Shown: positions 17,829-26,261, counted from the stretch's first letter. The stretch is DNA of 64,000 bases from CAWBRT01 sp963832365 (GCA_963832365.1 CAWHUL010000006.1:62001-126000); one strand, 5' to 3'. Notes: generated by a model from the sequence alone, not told the origin. Translations and numbers: made by a program.

Positions 17829-19583
17829 ATGGACAATTCAGGTTGGAACATGTACGTCTTCCGGGACGGGCGGAGAATTGTTTCGGGGCAGAGACTTGTC
17901 TCTGAGCTGCGCGAAGCTCTGGCTGGGTTTGAGCCTCGCCCTTCACTGGATCGGCTGCTGGATGCGCTGGTCGCCGCCGGCGAGCTGGAATGCGCACTCA
18001 CCGATGCGGGCTCGGAACTGGCGGCGTGCGCGGCAACCGTTAGCGATGTTGTCGCCGGGATGCTGGTGCATGCGGCAAGTGCAAATGACCGAGACCGAGA
18101 CGAAGATGCGTCCCGAGATGCGGATTGCACACGGCAATTGTTGGCGCAACTGGAGTCGCGGGCGCCGGCGGAGTTGCACCTCAGCGTTCACGAGGGCTTT
18201 GCCTACTACGCGCTCCATCCGCTGAAGGTCGTGGACCTGCTGCGGGATGTCTTGTCCGCCGGTTTCGCGCCGGATGTGCCGGTGGCGGTACTCGGAATAC
18301 GCAGCATTGGGGTCACCCTGAGCGCCGTGCTGATGGCGGCGCTCAAACAGCGCGGATACCCCGCCGACCGCACCACCATTCGCCCAACCGGCCATCCTTA
18401 TGACCGCAAGCTCACACTGGACAGGCAGCAGGCGGCGTGGATAGGGGCGCGCCGCGGCGCGGAGTTCATGGTGATCGACGAGGGTCCGGGGCTGAGCGGC
18501 TCGTCGTTTCTGGCGGCCGCCGAAGGGCTTGTTTCAGCCGGGGTGCCTACGGAAAAAATTCTTCTGATAGGGAGTCGCCAGCCCGACGTCCCGCAACTGC
18601 GTTCGCCTAATGCCGTCGAGCGCTGGAGCCGATTTCGCTTCACCTGCATGCCCTCTCACCCCTATTGTCCCGAAGGCGCCGCGAAAGCCATAGGAAGCGG
18701 TGTGTGGCACCAGGAATTTCTGGCCGATCGCAGCGACCCATCGGCGTGCTGGACGCAATTGGAAATGGCGAAACTTCTCTCCGCCGACCGCAAACTGTTT
18801 TACAAGTTCGAAGGCTTCGGGCACTTCGGCGGCGACATCGGAAAGCGGGCTTCGGCGCTGGGCGCAGCCGGTTTGGGACCAGAGTATCTGGGCAATGAAT
18901 CCGGGTTCGGCATCTACCGGGTCAGCCCGGGCCGACGGCTGACCGCGCGCGACCTTTCGCCCTTGCTGTTGCGGCATTTAGCAGCCTATTGCGTCTTTCG
19001 CATGCGGGAGTTCAAGGCCGACGACTCGCAGCCATCCGCCATCGACGAAATGGCCCGTTGGAACTGGTCCTTGGAATTTGGAGAATTGGGCGATGCACTG
19101 GAATTTGGCCCGGTTGAGGTCGCACACAGGGTCTACTGCGATGCACGCATGATGCCGCACGAGTGGCTCGAACTCCCCGATGGCCGCTTTCTCAAACTTG
19201 ACGGCGCATCCCATGGCGATGACCATTTTTTTCCCGGCCCGTGCGACATCGCGTGGGATCTGGCTGGAACCATCGTCGAGTGGAACCTGAGCGGCGGCGA
19301 AGCGGAGCAATTTCTGGAGGAGTACCGCAGCCTCAGCGGAGACGATGCGCGCAGGCGTCTGCCGGCCTACGTGAGAACTTATGTCTCCTTCCGGCTTGGC
19401 TGGTGCAAAATGGCCGCCTTGGCCAGTGCGGGAAGCTTCGACGAGCCGCTGCTACGGCGCGATTTTGAGCGCTACCGCCGCTATGCGGAACAACTTTCCG
19501 GGCGCTCGGAGCCTACGGTGCAGGTGGGCGTTGAGCTGAAGCCGGAGTGTCCGCAAGTGGACGGCATCATAAGAGTGGCGTGA
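17829..19583 (+). CDS. Putative phosphoribosyltransferase fused to an aminoglycoside-phosphotransferase-like kinase domain
   Basis: A 584-residue cytoplasmic protein without membrane segments. Residues ~120-270 resemble a type I phosphoribosyltransferase: VAVLGIRSIGVTLSAVLMAAL (like the GIxxGG substrate loop), RPTGHPYDRKL, and MVIDEGPGLSGSSFLAAAE, which corresponds to the PRPP loop. Residues ~315-560 resemble an APH-type kinase: KLFYKFEGFGHF (phosphate-lysine region), ALGAAGLGPEYLG, YRVSPGRRLT and DIAWDLAGTIVEW, where the family has DxAxDLA. The usual HGDxxxxN catalytic loop is altered (SHGDDHFFPG). Some Ter-associated PRTase_2 proteins have a related N-half. A role in making or salvaging a ribosylated, phosphorylated metabolite is inference only. 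Confidence 0.6.
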   Translation: MDNSGWNMYVFRDGRRIVSGQRLVSELREALAGFEPRPSLDRLLDALVAAGELECALTDAGSELAACAATVSDVVAGMLVHAASANDRDRDEDASRDADCTRQLLAQLESRAPAELHLSVHEGFAYYALHPLKVVDLLRDVLSAGFAPDVPVAVLGIRSIGVTLSAVLMAALKQRGYPADRTTIRPTGHPYDRKLTLDRQQAAWIGARRGAEFMVIDEGPGLSGSSFLAAAEGLVSAGVPTEKILLIGSRQPDVPQLRSPNAVERWSRFRFTCMPSHPYCPEGAAKAIGSGVWHQEFLADRSDPSACWTQLEMAKLLSADRKLFYKFEGFGHFGGDIGKRASALGAAGLGPEYLGNESGFGIYRVSPGRRLTARDLSPLLLRHLAAYCVFRMREFKADDSQPSAIDEMARWNWSLEFGELGDALEFGPVEVAHRVYCDARMMPHEWLELPDGRFLKLDGASHGDDHFFPGPCDIAWDLAGTIVEWNLSGGEAEQFLEEYRSLSGDDARRRLPAYVRTYVSFRLGWCKMAALASAGSFDEPLLRRDFERYRRYAEQLSGRSEPTVQVGVELKPECPQVDGIIRVA

Positions 19584-19607
19584 GTGTGAGTGACAATCCC
19601 CCGTTGG

Positions 19608-19650
19608 ACCCCACAGTAGCTGTGCCTGCGGCTCCGCAAATGTGAGCCCC
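19608..19650. repeat. Family B short palindromic repeat
   Basis: ACCCCACAGTAGCTGTGCC ... AAATGTGAGCCCC, a decayed copy with the conserved inner GCGGCTCCGC. Confidence 0.65.
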
Positions 19651-19674
19651 AGATCGGCCAACAATGTTCAGCGG

Positions 19675-19765
19675 TGTCATTCTGAGCGCCCGAAGGGGAG
19701 CGAAGAATCTGCTGTTGTTTTCAGGTGCGCGAAAAAGCAGATCCTTCGCTGCGCTCAGGATGACA
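19675..19765. repeat. Family A dispersed repeat, short version
   Basis: TGTCATTCTGAGCGCCCGAA ... TTCGCTGCGCTCAGGATGACA. The inner part GAATCTGCTGTTGTTTTC ... GAAAAAGCAGATCC also pairs, so the whole ~90 bp can form one long hairpin. Confidence 0.85.
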
Positions 19766-19796
19766 CTTGCAAACAATGCGAGCGTTTCTGGCGGGT

Positions 19797-19831
19797 GGCC
19801 CACCCAACGCGATTTTCGTTGGGTGGGGCTT
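19797..19831. repeat. Family B-like palindrome
   Basis: GGCCCACCCAACGCGATTTT then CGTTGGGTGGGGCTTTT: the arms CCCACCCAACG and CGTTGGGTGGG pair perfectly. The T-run after the stem means it could also act as a terminator on the plus strand. Confidence 0.7.
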
Positions 19832-19849
19832 TTGTGCCCAAGGCGAACT

Positions 19850-19888
19850 ACCCCGCCCTACGCAACAGCAGCGTAGGATGGGGCACCC
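19850..19888. repeat. Family B-like palindrome
   Basis: ACCCCGCCCTACGC ... GCGTAGGATGGGGCACCC; a CCCTACG-arm variant. A half family A end (CTCTCAGGGTGACAC) follows at about 19914. No gene is seen in 19584-19929. Confidence 0.7.
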
Positions 19889-19929
19889 GCAAATTTCGTG
19901 AACCTTTCGTTGCTCTCAGGGTGACACTC

Positions 19930-21114
19930 TCAAGAATAGAAGTCGGCGACAGCATCGACCACTCGTCGCTGTTCGTCGGGGCGGAGTTCGGGGAAGATCG
20001 GCAGGGCTAAGACCTCGCGGCAAGCGCGTTCGGCCTCGGGCATAGAGCCTGCGGCATACTCCAGATAGGCAAAGGCCTCCTGCAGGTGCAGCGGGACCGG
20101 ATAGTAGATTTCGCTGGCGATGCCGCGCGCGGACAAGAACGCTCGGAGTTCATCGCGCTTCGGCACGCGCGCCACGTACTGATGGTAGATGTGTTGCGCC
20201 TGGGGATAAACGGTCTGAGGACGCACCGGACATCCCGGCGAACCCGCCAGCCCAGCGGCGGAAAAGAGCTGGTCATAGCGGGCCGCGATCTCGCGCCGGC
20301 GCGCGTTCCATTCGTCGAGGTGCCGCAACTTGATGCGCAGCACCGCGCCCTGAATGGCGTCCATGCGGCTGTTGCCGCCCATCTCCTGGTGGAAATAGCG
20401 GCGTGAGCTGCCGTGATTGCGCAGGCGACGGACTCGCTCGGCCAGTTCCGGGTCGCTGGTGGTGACACAGCCGGCATCGCCGAAGGCATTGAGGTTCTTC
20501 GTGGGATAGAAGCTGAACGCCGCCGCCTTGCCCCAGGCCCCTGCCTTGCGCTTGCGCCACGATGCGCCAAAGGCTTGCGCCGCGTCTTCGATGATCGCGA
20601 CTTTGTAATCCTGAGCCACCTGCTCGAAAACGTCCATGTTGGCGCATTCGCCGAAAAGGTGAACCGGCATGATCGCCTTGACCGCCGTGGGGCGCAGCTT
20701 TTCGATGGCCAGGCGCGTGGCGCGAAAATCGAGATTGAACGTCTCCGGATCGATGTCGGCAAAGACCGGACGGGCTCCGCAGCGCACGATCGAACTGGCC
20801 GAGGCAAAGAAGGTGAACGGCGTGGTCAGCACCAGGTCGCCGGGACGAATGCCGGCAGCGGCCATCGCCAACCACAGGGCATCGGTTCCGCTGGCGCAGG
20901 CCACCGTGTCATTGACGCCGAGAAACGCCGAGATTTCCCGCTCCAGAGCGGCAACCTCTTCGCCAAGAATCAGGCTTTGCGACTCGCAGACTCGGTCGAT
21001 GGCCTCGCGAACTTCGGTGCGAATGGTGGCGTACTGCCGCTTGAGATCCAGTAGCGGCACCGTCTGCCGCTGGGCGGCGTCCGTGGCCGCTGCTTGAGAA
21101 GAATGCTCGTTCAC
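19930..21114 (-). CDS. DegT/DnrJ/EryC1 family PLP-dependent sugar aminotransferase
   Basis: A 394-residue fold-type I aminotransferase. The N-terminus VPLLDLKRQYATIR is the family signature. The glycine-rich PLP-phosphate site is ACASGTDALWLAM, the PLP-binding Asp is in IIEDAAQAFGA, and the Schiff-base Lys is K206 in SFYPTKNLNAFGDAG. These enzymes put an amino group on a nucleotide-linked keto sugar for O-antigen, glycan or antibiotic synthesis. No nucleotide-sugar gene is adjacent, so the substrate is unknown. It is probably transcribed alone. Confidence 0.92.
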   Translation of the reverse strand: MNEHSSQAAATDAAQRQTVPLLDLKRQYATIRTEVREAIDRVCESQSLILGEEVAALEREISAFLGVNDTVACASGTDALWLAMAAAGIRPGDLVLTTPFTFFASASSIVRCGARPVFADIDPETFNLDFRATRLAIEKLRPTAVKAIMPVHLFGECANMDVFEQVAQDYKVAIIEDAAQAFGASWRKRKAGAWGKAAAFSFYPTKNLNAFGDAGCVTTSDPELAERVRRLRNHGSSRRYFHQEMGGNSRMDAIQGAVLRIKLRHLDEWNARRREIAARYDQLFSAAGLAGSPGCPVRPQTVYPQAQHIYHQYVARVPKRDELRAFLSARGIASEIYYPVPLHLQEAFAYLEYAAGSMPEAERACREVLALPIFPELRPDEQRRVVDAVADFYS

Positions 21115-21193
21115 GAAGGTTCTGATCTCCCTGTTCTGGCGTCGTGGGCGAATGCCGGGTGAGGTATCGATTCTAGCAGGCGGAGAATGAATT

Positions 21194-21232
21194 ACCCCAG
21201 GTTAGCCAACTGCGGGCGAACCTGGGGCACCC
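21194..21232. repeat. Family B short palindromic repeat
   Basis: TACCCCAGGTTAGCC ... GCGAACCTGGGGCACCC, the CAGGTT variant, arms intact. Confidence 0.75.
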
Positions 21233-21269
21233 GTTGCAACAACATGAAAGTTATGCACCACAAACAAAG

Positions 21270-21312
21270 ACCCCACCCTAGTCGCAAAGGCGGCGACTAG
21301 AATGGGGCACCC
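21270..21312. repeat. Family B short palindromic repeat, CCCTAGTCGC variant
   Basis: ACCCCACCCTAGTCGC AAAGGC GGCGACTAGAATGGGGCACCC. The arms differ from the CACGTTAG copies but keep the outer CCCCA and TGGGGCACCC. Confidence 0.8.
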
Positions 21313-21336
21313 GCTGCGTCTCCTGCACCCGCGACA

Positions 21337-22854
21337 TCAGGCCCAAGGCTTTTCGGCTGCGGCGTTCTTACCGCAGGCTCTGCCGTTGACGACGCAATCC
21401 GCTGTGCCGTTGCCGCCAAGGCGATTGGTTCCATGGACTCCACCAGTGACTTCGCCCGCCGCGTACAGCTTTGGAATGATTTTGTTGTGCCGGTCGATTA
21501 CCTGGCCGGTCGTCCCCTTGGTCCTGATTCCACCCATGGTGTGATGGACTCCGGCCTGGGTCGGACTGGCGTAGAACGGTGGCTTTTCGATCGGTTTGAG
21601 ATTGGTGAGCGTTTTGTGGAATTCCTTGTCATCGCCCTTGGTGGCAAACTCGTTGTAGCGCTTGATGGATTCGACGAACTTCTCGGGAGGCACGTCGAAC
21701 TTTTCCTTGAGAATCTTTGCCAAACCCTCAATCGTGTCTGACTGGAAGGAAAGCCCTTCCTTCAGGATGCCGGCCGTGGTTTTTTCATCGAAGCGCTTTT
21801 TGCAGCGGTCATCCGTGACCCAGAAGAGCACCTTCTTGGGCTGCTGCAGGACGGCATCGGCCATCACATCCCGGCGGGCATCCTCGGAAACGAAGCGCTC
21901 GCCCTTGGTATTCACAAACACGGCGTGGTCGATGGCGAGATTCAGGATCGAACCGTATTGCTTGGTGTAGTAGTTGCAGGCAATGAGGATCTGAATGTAA
22001 TCCATGCCAATCAGGTCGGCACCCTCATCTTGCGCGTACAGAATGGCTTCGCCGGTGGCGCTGGGGACGTTGGTGGTGGGCACTTCGGCATCGAGACGCG
22101 GGGCAAACCTGGTGCGCATCTGCACATCCGCGCCGAATCCGCCGGTGGCCAGCACTGTGGCTTTCTTTGCCTTGAGGTAATACTTTTTGCCCCGGTACTC
22201 GACTTCCGCGCCCTGAACGGTGCCGGTCAAAGGCTTTTCGCGGACAATTCCGCTGAGTTTGTGTTGGAAGAGCACAGGGATCTTGCGCTTGTCCACCTGG
22301 ACCTTCAAGGCTTTGATAATGGCCGCGCCACGGCCATTGTTGACCGGATCGTGGCTGCGCGGATAAAGAGAGCCGACGATGGCGTAAACGGTCGGATCGA
22401 ATTGAACCCCCATCTTTTCCAGCCAGTGGACCCCATTCAGGGCGTTTTCCACCATGAAGCGGACTTTCTCGGGATCGGCACGGAAGTCACCGCCGCCCAT
22501 TGTGTGCTGGAAATGCAGATCGTTGGAGTCCTTGATGCCCTGCTTCCCTTGGCGCTCCGGGTCCACCGCGTTATAGCCGCCGCTGGCGATCATCGAGTTG
22601 CCGCCGACAAAGGGATTCTTCTCCACCAAAATCACGCTGCTGCCCGCATCGAAGGCTTCGATGGCGGCAGCAAGACCGGAATAGCCGGTACCGATGACGA
22701 CGACATCGGCTTCCTTATCCCATTTCGCGGGAGTGCCTACGGCATGTAGCTCTCTTGGGAACAGCAACTGCTCTCCCACTACGGCACTTGCAGCCACCGC
22801 CGCCGTCGAGCCTAGGAATGTTCTTCTGGAGACAGCCGACTTATCCTCGGTCAT
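21337..22854 (-). CDS. Tat-exported FAD-dependent flavoprotein (fumarate reductase / flavocytochrome c type)
   Basis: 505 residues from ATG 22854. The N-terminus has a Tat signal (SRRTFLGSTAAVAASAVV) predicting export of a folded, cofactor-loaded protein. The FAD-binding beta-alpha-beta motif is VVVIGTGYSGLAAAIEAFDAG, with FVGGNSMIASGG after it; the C-terminal FAD region GGVHGTNRLGGNGTADCVV is typical of the fumarate reductase / succinate dehydrogenase flavoprotein family. No haem-binding CxxCH motif is present, so the electron donor is a separate protein. Soluble members reduce fumarate, urocanate or related enoates; the substrate cannot be read from sequence. An ORF start at 22992 is less likely because it precedes the Tat signal by 46 residues. 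Confidence 0.88.
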   Translation of the reverse strand: MTEDKSAVSRRTFLGSTAAVAASAVVGEQLLFPRELHAVGTPAKWDKEADVVVIGTGYSGLAAAIEAFDAGSSVILVEKNPFVGGNSMIASGGYNAVDPERQGKQGIKDSNDLHFQHTMGGGDFRADPEKVRFMVENALNGVHWLEKMGVQFDPTVYAIVGSLYPRSHDPVNNGRGAAIIKALKVQVDKRKIPVLFQHKLSGIVREKPLTGTVQGAEVEYRGKKYYLKAKKATVLATGGFGADVQMRTRFAPRLDAEVPTTNVPSATGEAILYAQDEGADLIGMDYIQILIACNYYTKQYGSILNLAIDHAVFVNTKGERFVSEDARRDVMADAVLQQPKKVLFWVTDDRCKKRFDEKTTAGILKEGLSFQSDTIEGLAKILKEKFDVPPEKFVESIKRYNEFATKGDDKEFHKTLTNLKPIEKPPFYASPTQAGVHHTMGGIRTKGTTGQVIDRHNKIIPKLYAAGEVTGGVHGTNRLGGNGTADCVVNGRACGKNAAAEKPWA

Positions 22855-22974
22855 ATTTCTCTCTCTCTTTTTTGATCTGACAGATGAGCACCACGGTGAG
22901 CTATCGGCAAAGCCGCGGCAAGTGCAGCGGTCACAGCGCCGTGTGGTATTTCGGGAGACCACCGAAAGCAAAAA

Positions 22975-23018
22975 ACCCCACCCTAGTCGCAAAAGCGGCG
23001 ACTAAGGATGGGGCACCC
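22975..23018. repeat. Family B short palindromic repeat, CCCTAGTCGC variant
   Basis: ACCCCACCCTAGTCGC AAAA GCGGCGACTAAGGATGGGGCACCC; almost the same as the copy at 21270, on the other side of the flavoprotein gene. Confidence 0.8.
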
Positions 23019-23041
23019 GGCTGCGTCCGGTGGCAACAAAC

Positions 23042-23803
23042 TTAGTGTGCCAGGAAGAGGACGTAGTGGCTGGCGCAGACCATGAAAAACAGCATTGGGA
23101 AGGTGAGCCAGAAGTTTGTCCGGGCTGTGATGGCCGACAGGAGCATGAGTTTCTGGATCTCCGGCGGCGTGGGGGCGGCCGGGTTGGGAGCTGACTCCGT
23201 CCATTGCAGGATGCGTTTTTGAGCGCGCCAGAGCACACCCCAGACGTTGTTCATCATGACCCAGCCAAGTCCGCCGCCGAGCCCTATGCAAAGCTGGCGG
23301 TTGCTTTCCCATCCGGTCGAGTTCAGGGAAAGATAGAGCCAGGCGGCGGCCACCACGAGCACGGCAAAGACAATGGCGAGCAGCGAGCCTTTGCCATTGA
23401 GTTTGCCCATCATGAAGACTCCGATCATGACGAAAGAAACCACGGTCCAAATGCCGAAGAAGCTGCCGATTGCCCGGCCGGGGTGCGGGGCGATGCCGAC
23501 GGCAAGGGCGCTCGCCTTGTCCTCGCCGATGATGATCATCCAATACCAGATTCCGACCAGCACGGTGACCACAGAGGCCCAGCGGAACCACCAGAGAGCC
23601 GGGCGCATGAGCCGGGCGTAAACGCGCAGACGGGTGGCGGCATCCAGTTCGCGCATGAAGCGCAGGTTGACTAGGGTGAAGAAGTAGAGCAGCCCAACCC
23701 AAAGGATTCCGGCCAGAACGTGGAAAAAACGCAGTCCGATTTGGAGTTTGGCGACGGCTTCGGCGGAGATGGCCAGAAAAGCCAGGGCGGGAGCTTGCAT
23801 CAT
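23042..23803 (-). CDS. Urate-oxidase-N-like (PuuD-type) multi-pass membrane protein
   Basis: A 253-residue protein with about seven membrane helices. The opening FFHVLAGILWVGLLYFFTLVN is the signature of PF06181 (urate oxidase N-terminal domain, seen in PuuD), and the conserved WWFRWASVVTVLVGIWYW helix follows. The C-terminal cytochrome c domain of PuuD is absent. In PuuD the membrane part belongs to a urate-oxidising enzyme, but stand-alone copies are common and not characterised, so no reaction is asserted. A strong Shine-Dalgarno GGAGG lies just before the start. It neighbours the exported flavoprotein on the same strand, about 190 bases away. Confidence 0.82.
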   Translation of the reverse strand: MMQAPALAFLAISAEAVAKLQIGLRFFHVLAGILWVGLLYFFTLVNLRFMRELDAATRLRVYARLMRPALWWFRWASVVTVLVGIWYWMIIIGEDKASALAVGIAPHPGRAIGSFFGIWTVVSFVMIGVFMMGKLNGKGSLLAIVFAVLVVAAAWLYLSLNSTGWESNRQLCIGLGGGLGWVMMNNVWGVLWRAQKRILQWTESAPNPAAPTPPEIQKLMLLSAITARTNFWLTFPMLFFMVCASHYVLFLAH

Positions 23804-24011
23804 CGGTCCTCCGGCGCGCGAACGAGAGTTGCAAAATAACCGGGCAACTACACGGGCGCCAGTTGAAATTGGAAGGCTGACGACTTATCGTAGTTGTGTC
23901 CGTGAAGCGGCCCGGATGGAAATTTTGTATTTTTTCAGTGGCTGTCTGATTGATGGATTTGGTTTGCTTTGGTTGTTTTGCGGTTTATGGCTCTAAAGGA
24001 GAAAGTAATCA

Positions 24012-24335
24012 ATGGAAACAAAGCCGGCGCAGAACATACAGGACTCGTTTCTCAATACGGCGCGCAAGGACAAGTCTGTCATTACCATCTACCTGTTGAG
24101 CGGCGTGAAACTGTCCGGGCGGATTCGTTCCTTCGACAAGTATTCCGTGGTGCTGGAAACCAACAACCAGGAGCAGCTAATTTTTAAGCATGCGATTTCG
24201 ACCGTTGTCATGGCTCGTGGTACGCATATAAGCGATCGCGGAGAGTTCCGCCCGGCTCCGCCGCCTGGAACACCGGCCCCAACTACCAATAGCACGGCTC
24301 CCGCTGGACCGGGTTCACCCCCGTCGGAGGGATAG
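24012..24335 (+). CDS. hfq: RNA chaperone Hfq
   Basis: 107 residues. The Sm1 motif is VITIYLLSGVKLSGRIRSFD and the Sm2 motif is IFKHAISTVVM. The N-terminus (QNIQDSFLNTARKDK) is the usual proximal-face start. A Pro-rich tail of about 30 residues extends the core. Hfq binds small RNAs and A/U-rich mRNAs as a hexamer and helps sRNA-mRNA pairing. A good AAGGAGAAA ribosome-binding site precedes the ATG. The hfq-hflX order is widely conserved. Its presence makes Hfq-dependent sRNAs likely in this organism. Confidence 0.96.
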   Translation: METKPAQNIQDSFLNTARKDKSVITIYLLSGVKLSGRIRSFDKYSVVLETNNQEQLIFKHAISTVVMARGTHISDRGEFRPAPPPGTPAPTTNSTAPAGPGSPPSEG

Positions 24336-24367
24336 CTATTCCCAGCCGTTCGGAGCAGAGCAATTCC

Positions 24368-25798
24368 TTGCGACGGCCGGCCAGGCCCGGAGACCCGCGT
24401 TCGACCCTGCGTCCCGGGCCCGAACGCGCATTCCTTGTCGGCATCGAACACCGTGCACGCCGCATCGATAAGGGGCGTACGACCGCGCCCGACGATGCGG
24501 CAGGAACCTCCAGCCGCGAGCCCGGGGCCGTGCCCCCCACGGCACGCCAAGCCAAACAGGCATTGCAGGCAAAGCAGAACGTCGGCGAGCATCTGGTGCC
24601 GTTCACGGCAGAGGAATCGCTGCACGAGCTGCGCGAACTCGCAATCGGCGCGGGAGCGGAAATCGCCGGCGAATTCCTGCAACGCCGCGACCGTCCCGAC
24701 CCGGCAACCCTGATCGGCAGCGGCAAACTGGAAGAGCTTGCGGCGGCGGCCAAGATGGCTTCCGCGGAACTGATCATCTTCGATCACGAACTGACGCCCT
24801 CACAGCAGCGCAATCTCGAACGAGCCTTTGACTGCCGCGTGATCGATCGAACGCAACTCATTCTGGACATCTTCGCCAGCCACGCACGCACCCGTGAAGG
24901 CCAGTTGCAGGTGGAACTGGCGCAACTGGAATACTTGTTGCCGAGGCTCGCCGGACGAGGCGTGGAGATGTCGCAACTCGGCGGCGGGATAGGCACCCGC
25001 GGTCCCGGTGAAACCCAACTTGAAACCGACCGTCGGCGCATCTACCGTCGCATTCGCCACGTCAAGAAGCAACTGGAAGAGGTGCGGCGCATTCGCTCGC
25101 AGCAGCGGCAGAGGCGGCTGAGCGTGCCGGTGGCGACGGTGGCGCTGGTGGGATATACCAACGCGGGCAAGTCCACGCTGTTCAATGCGCTCACCAACGC
25201 GGGCGTGCTCGCCTCTTCGCGCATGTTCGCCACCCTGGACCCGACACTGCGCTCGATAGCACTGCCGTCGAAGCGCCAGGCGCTGCTGTCCGATACCGTG
25301 GGCTTCATTCGCAATCTGCCGCACACCCTCATCTCCGCTTTCCGCGCGACGCTGGAAGAGGTGCAGCGCGCAGCGCTCATCCTGCACGTGGCCGATGCCA
25401 GCAGTCCGACGGCCTCCGAGCAGATGCAGCAGGTCGAGGCGGTGCTGCGCGAACTGGAAAGCGAACAGACTCCTCGCCTGCTGGTGGTGAACAAGATCGA
25501 CCTGTTGCCCGCCGATCAATGCCACGCTTTGGTGGACGACGAGCACACAATCCATGTGTCGGCCAAAACCGGCATGAACCTCGAACGTCTGCTGGAGGCG
25601 CTCGACCGACACCTGCCAGGCGATCCGGTGCGTCGAGTTCGCATCCGCGTGCCGCAGTCGGAAGGCAAGGTGCTGGCCATGCTCGAAGGAAAAGCCCGCA
25701 TACTCTCCCGGCAATATGTGGACGGAGCCGTCGAACTTGACGTGGACGCCCCAGAGTCGCTGGCGAGACGGCTGAAGAAGTTTCAAATGGAAGATTGA
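24368..25798 (+). CDS. hflX: GTPase HflX
   Basis: A 476-residue ribosome-associated GTPase that splits stalled 70S ribosomes after stress. The N-terminal HflX domain contains RPDPATLIGSGKLEELAAAAK and the conserved LFDHELTPSQQRNLE-like motif. The GTPase follows with G1 GYTNAGKST (about residue 260), G3 DTVGFIRNLP (about 308) and G4 NKIDLL (about 375). Start: the longest frame begins with TTG at 24368, 32 bases after hfq; no ATG is near, and the ribosome-binding site is weak (CGGAGC), so this start is uncertain. Co-transcription with hfq is likely. Confidence 0.95.
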   Translation: MRRPARPGDPRSTLRPGPERAFLVGIEHRARRIDKGRTTAPDDAAGTSSREPGAVPPTARQAKQALQAKQNVGEHLVPFTAEESLHELRELAIGAGAEIAGEFLQRRDRPDPATLIGSGKLEELAAAAKMASAELIIFDHELTPSQQRNLERAFDCRVIDRTQLILDIFASHARTREGQLQVELAQLEYLLPRLAGRGVEMSQLGGGIGTRGPGETQLETDRRRIYRRIRHVKKQLEEVRRIRSQQRQRRLSVPVATVALVGYTNAGKSTLFNALTNAGVLASSRMFATLDPTLRSIALPSKRQALLSDTVGFIRNLPHTLISAFRATLEEVQRAALILHVADASSPTASEQMQQVEAVLRELESEQTPRLLVVNKIDLLPADQCHALVDDEHTIHVSAKTGMNLERLLEALDRHLPGDPVRRVRIRVPQSEGKVLAMLEGKARILSRQYVDGAVELDVDAPESLARRLKKFQMED

Positions 25799-25873
25799 TC
25801 ACGCGGAAGATCACTAGGGGTGGGAGTCTTGTTCGGACGGGCTTGATCGTTCTCCACATTACAACCCCGAAGC

Positions 25874-25908
25874 GGGTGCCCCGTTCTAGCGAAGCTAGGG
25901 CGGGGTAG
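25874..25908. repeat. Family B-like palindrome
   Basis: GGGTGCCCCGTTCTAGC GAAGCTAGGGCGGGGTAGG: the inner CTAGC and GCTAG arms and outer CCCCG and CGGGG arms pair. It is oriented with the GTGCCCC end first. Confidence 0.65.
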
Positions 25909-25959
25909 GTGACGAAAAACTCTCTCGCGTTCGAGCGCAGCGCCGTGTTGACGAACAAA

Positions 25960-25993
25960 AGCCCCACCCAAGCTTCGCTTGAATGGGGCACCC
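25960..25993. repeat. Family B short palindromic repeat, AAGC variant
   Basis: GCCCCACCCAAGCTTCGCTTGAATGGGGCACCC; the same AAGC-loop variant as at 38655. Confidence 0.8.
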
Positions 25994-26142
25994 AGAAAAT
26001 TCACCCAGACGTTTTCAGATGACGAGATTGGGAACCTGCGATGGGGAGTGCTGAAATAGGGTATTCGCATTAAATACGACTCTGCTGATTGCCACGCCCG
26101 AGCTTCACGTGAAAACAATCGGAAATCGTAAATCCGCACTGC

Positions 26143-26229
26143 AAAATTAAAATGGGCCTGCCGACAAGGAGCGGTGACAATTCCTTGTCTTCAGGCCCAT
26201 TCGATCCGGAAGCGGATCGGAGGTGATGT
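26143..26229 (-). ncRNA. Candidate small RNA (~87 nt) with anti-Shine-Dalgarno 5' end and intrinsic terminator
   Basis: Read on the minus strand, a consensus-like promoter (listed separately) is followed by ATCACCTCC (26227-26219), identical to nine bases of the 16S rRNA 3' end. Next comes a perfect 7-bp hairpin CGATCCG-CTTC-CGGATCG (26219-26202). Then comes a long nested hairpin: AATGGGCCTG with CAGGCCCATT (outer 10 bp, arms 26201-26192 and 26160-26151) and GACAAGGA with TCCTTGTC (inner 8 bp). It ends in TTAATTTT, as in a Rho-independent terminator. Neither arm codes for anything recognisable. Hfq is encoded 2 kb away. The plus strand offers a different reading: GGAGGTGAT 10 bases before an ATG and a 29-codon frame (26234-26323), which could be an atp leader peptide. 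I favour the minus-strand RNA because promoter, structure and T-tract agree. Confidence 0.55.
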
Positions 26230-26233
26230 AGAC

Positions 26234-26261
26234 ATGCTAACTCCGGCGGGGGCGATGTCAA
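26234..26261 (-). promoter_or_regulatory. Candidate sigma-70 promoter of the small RNA
   Basis: On the minus strand TTGACA (26261-26256, perfect -35), a 16-base spacer and TAGCAT (26239-26234, 4 of 6 matches to TATAAT). The predicted start is at 26227-26229, exactly at the ATCACCTCC segment. Confidence 0.5.

Larger units (their letters stand above)
25799..26142. other. Intergenic region with repeats after hflX
   Basis: No gene is seen between the hflX stop and the candidate sRNA. The segment holds two family B repeats (listed separately) and otherwise featureless DNA. A 118-residue minus-strand frame here shows no start signal or family resemblance. Confidence 0.5.
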
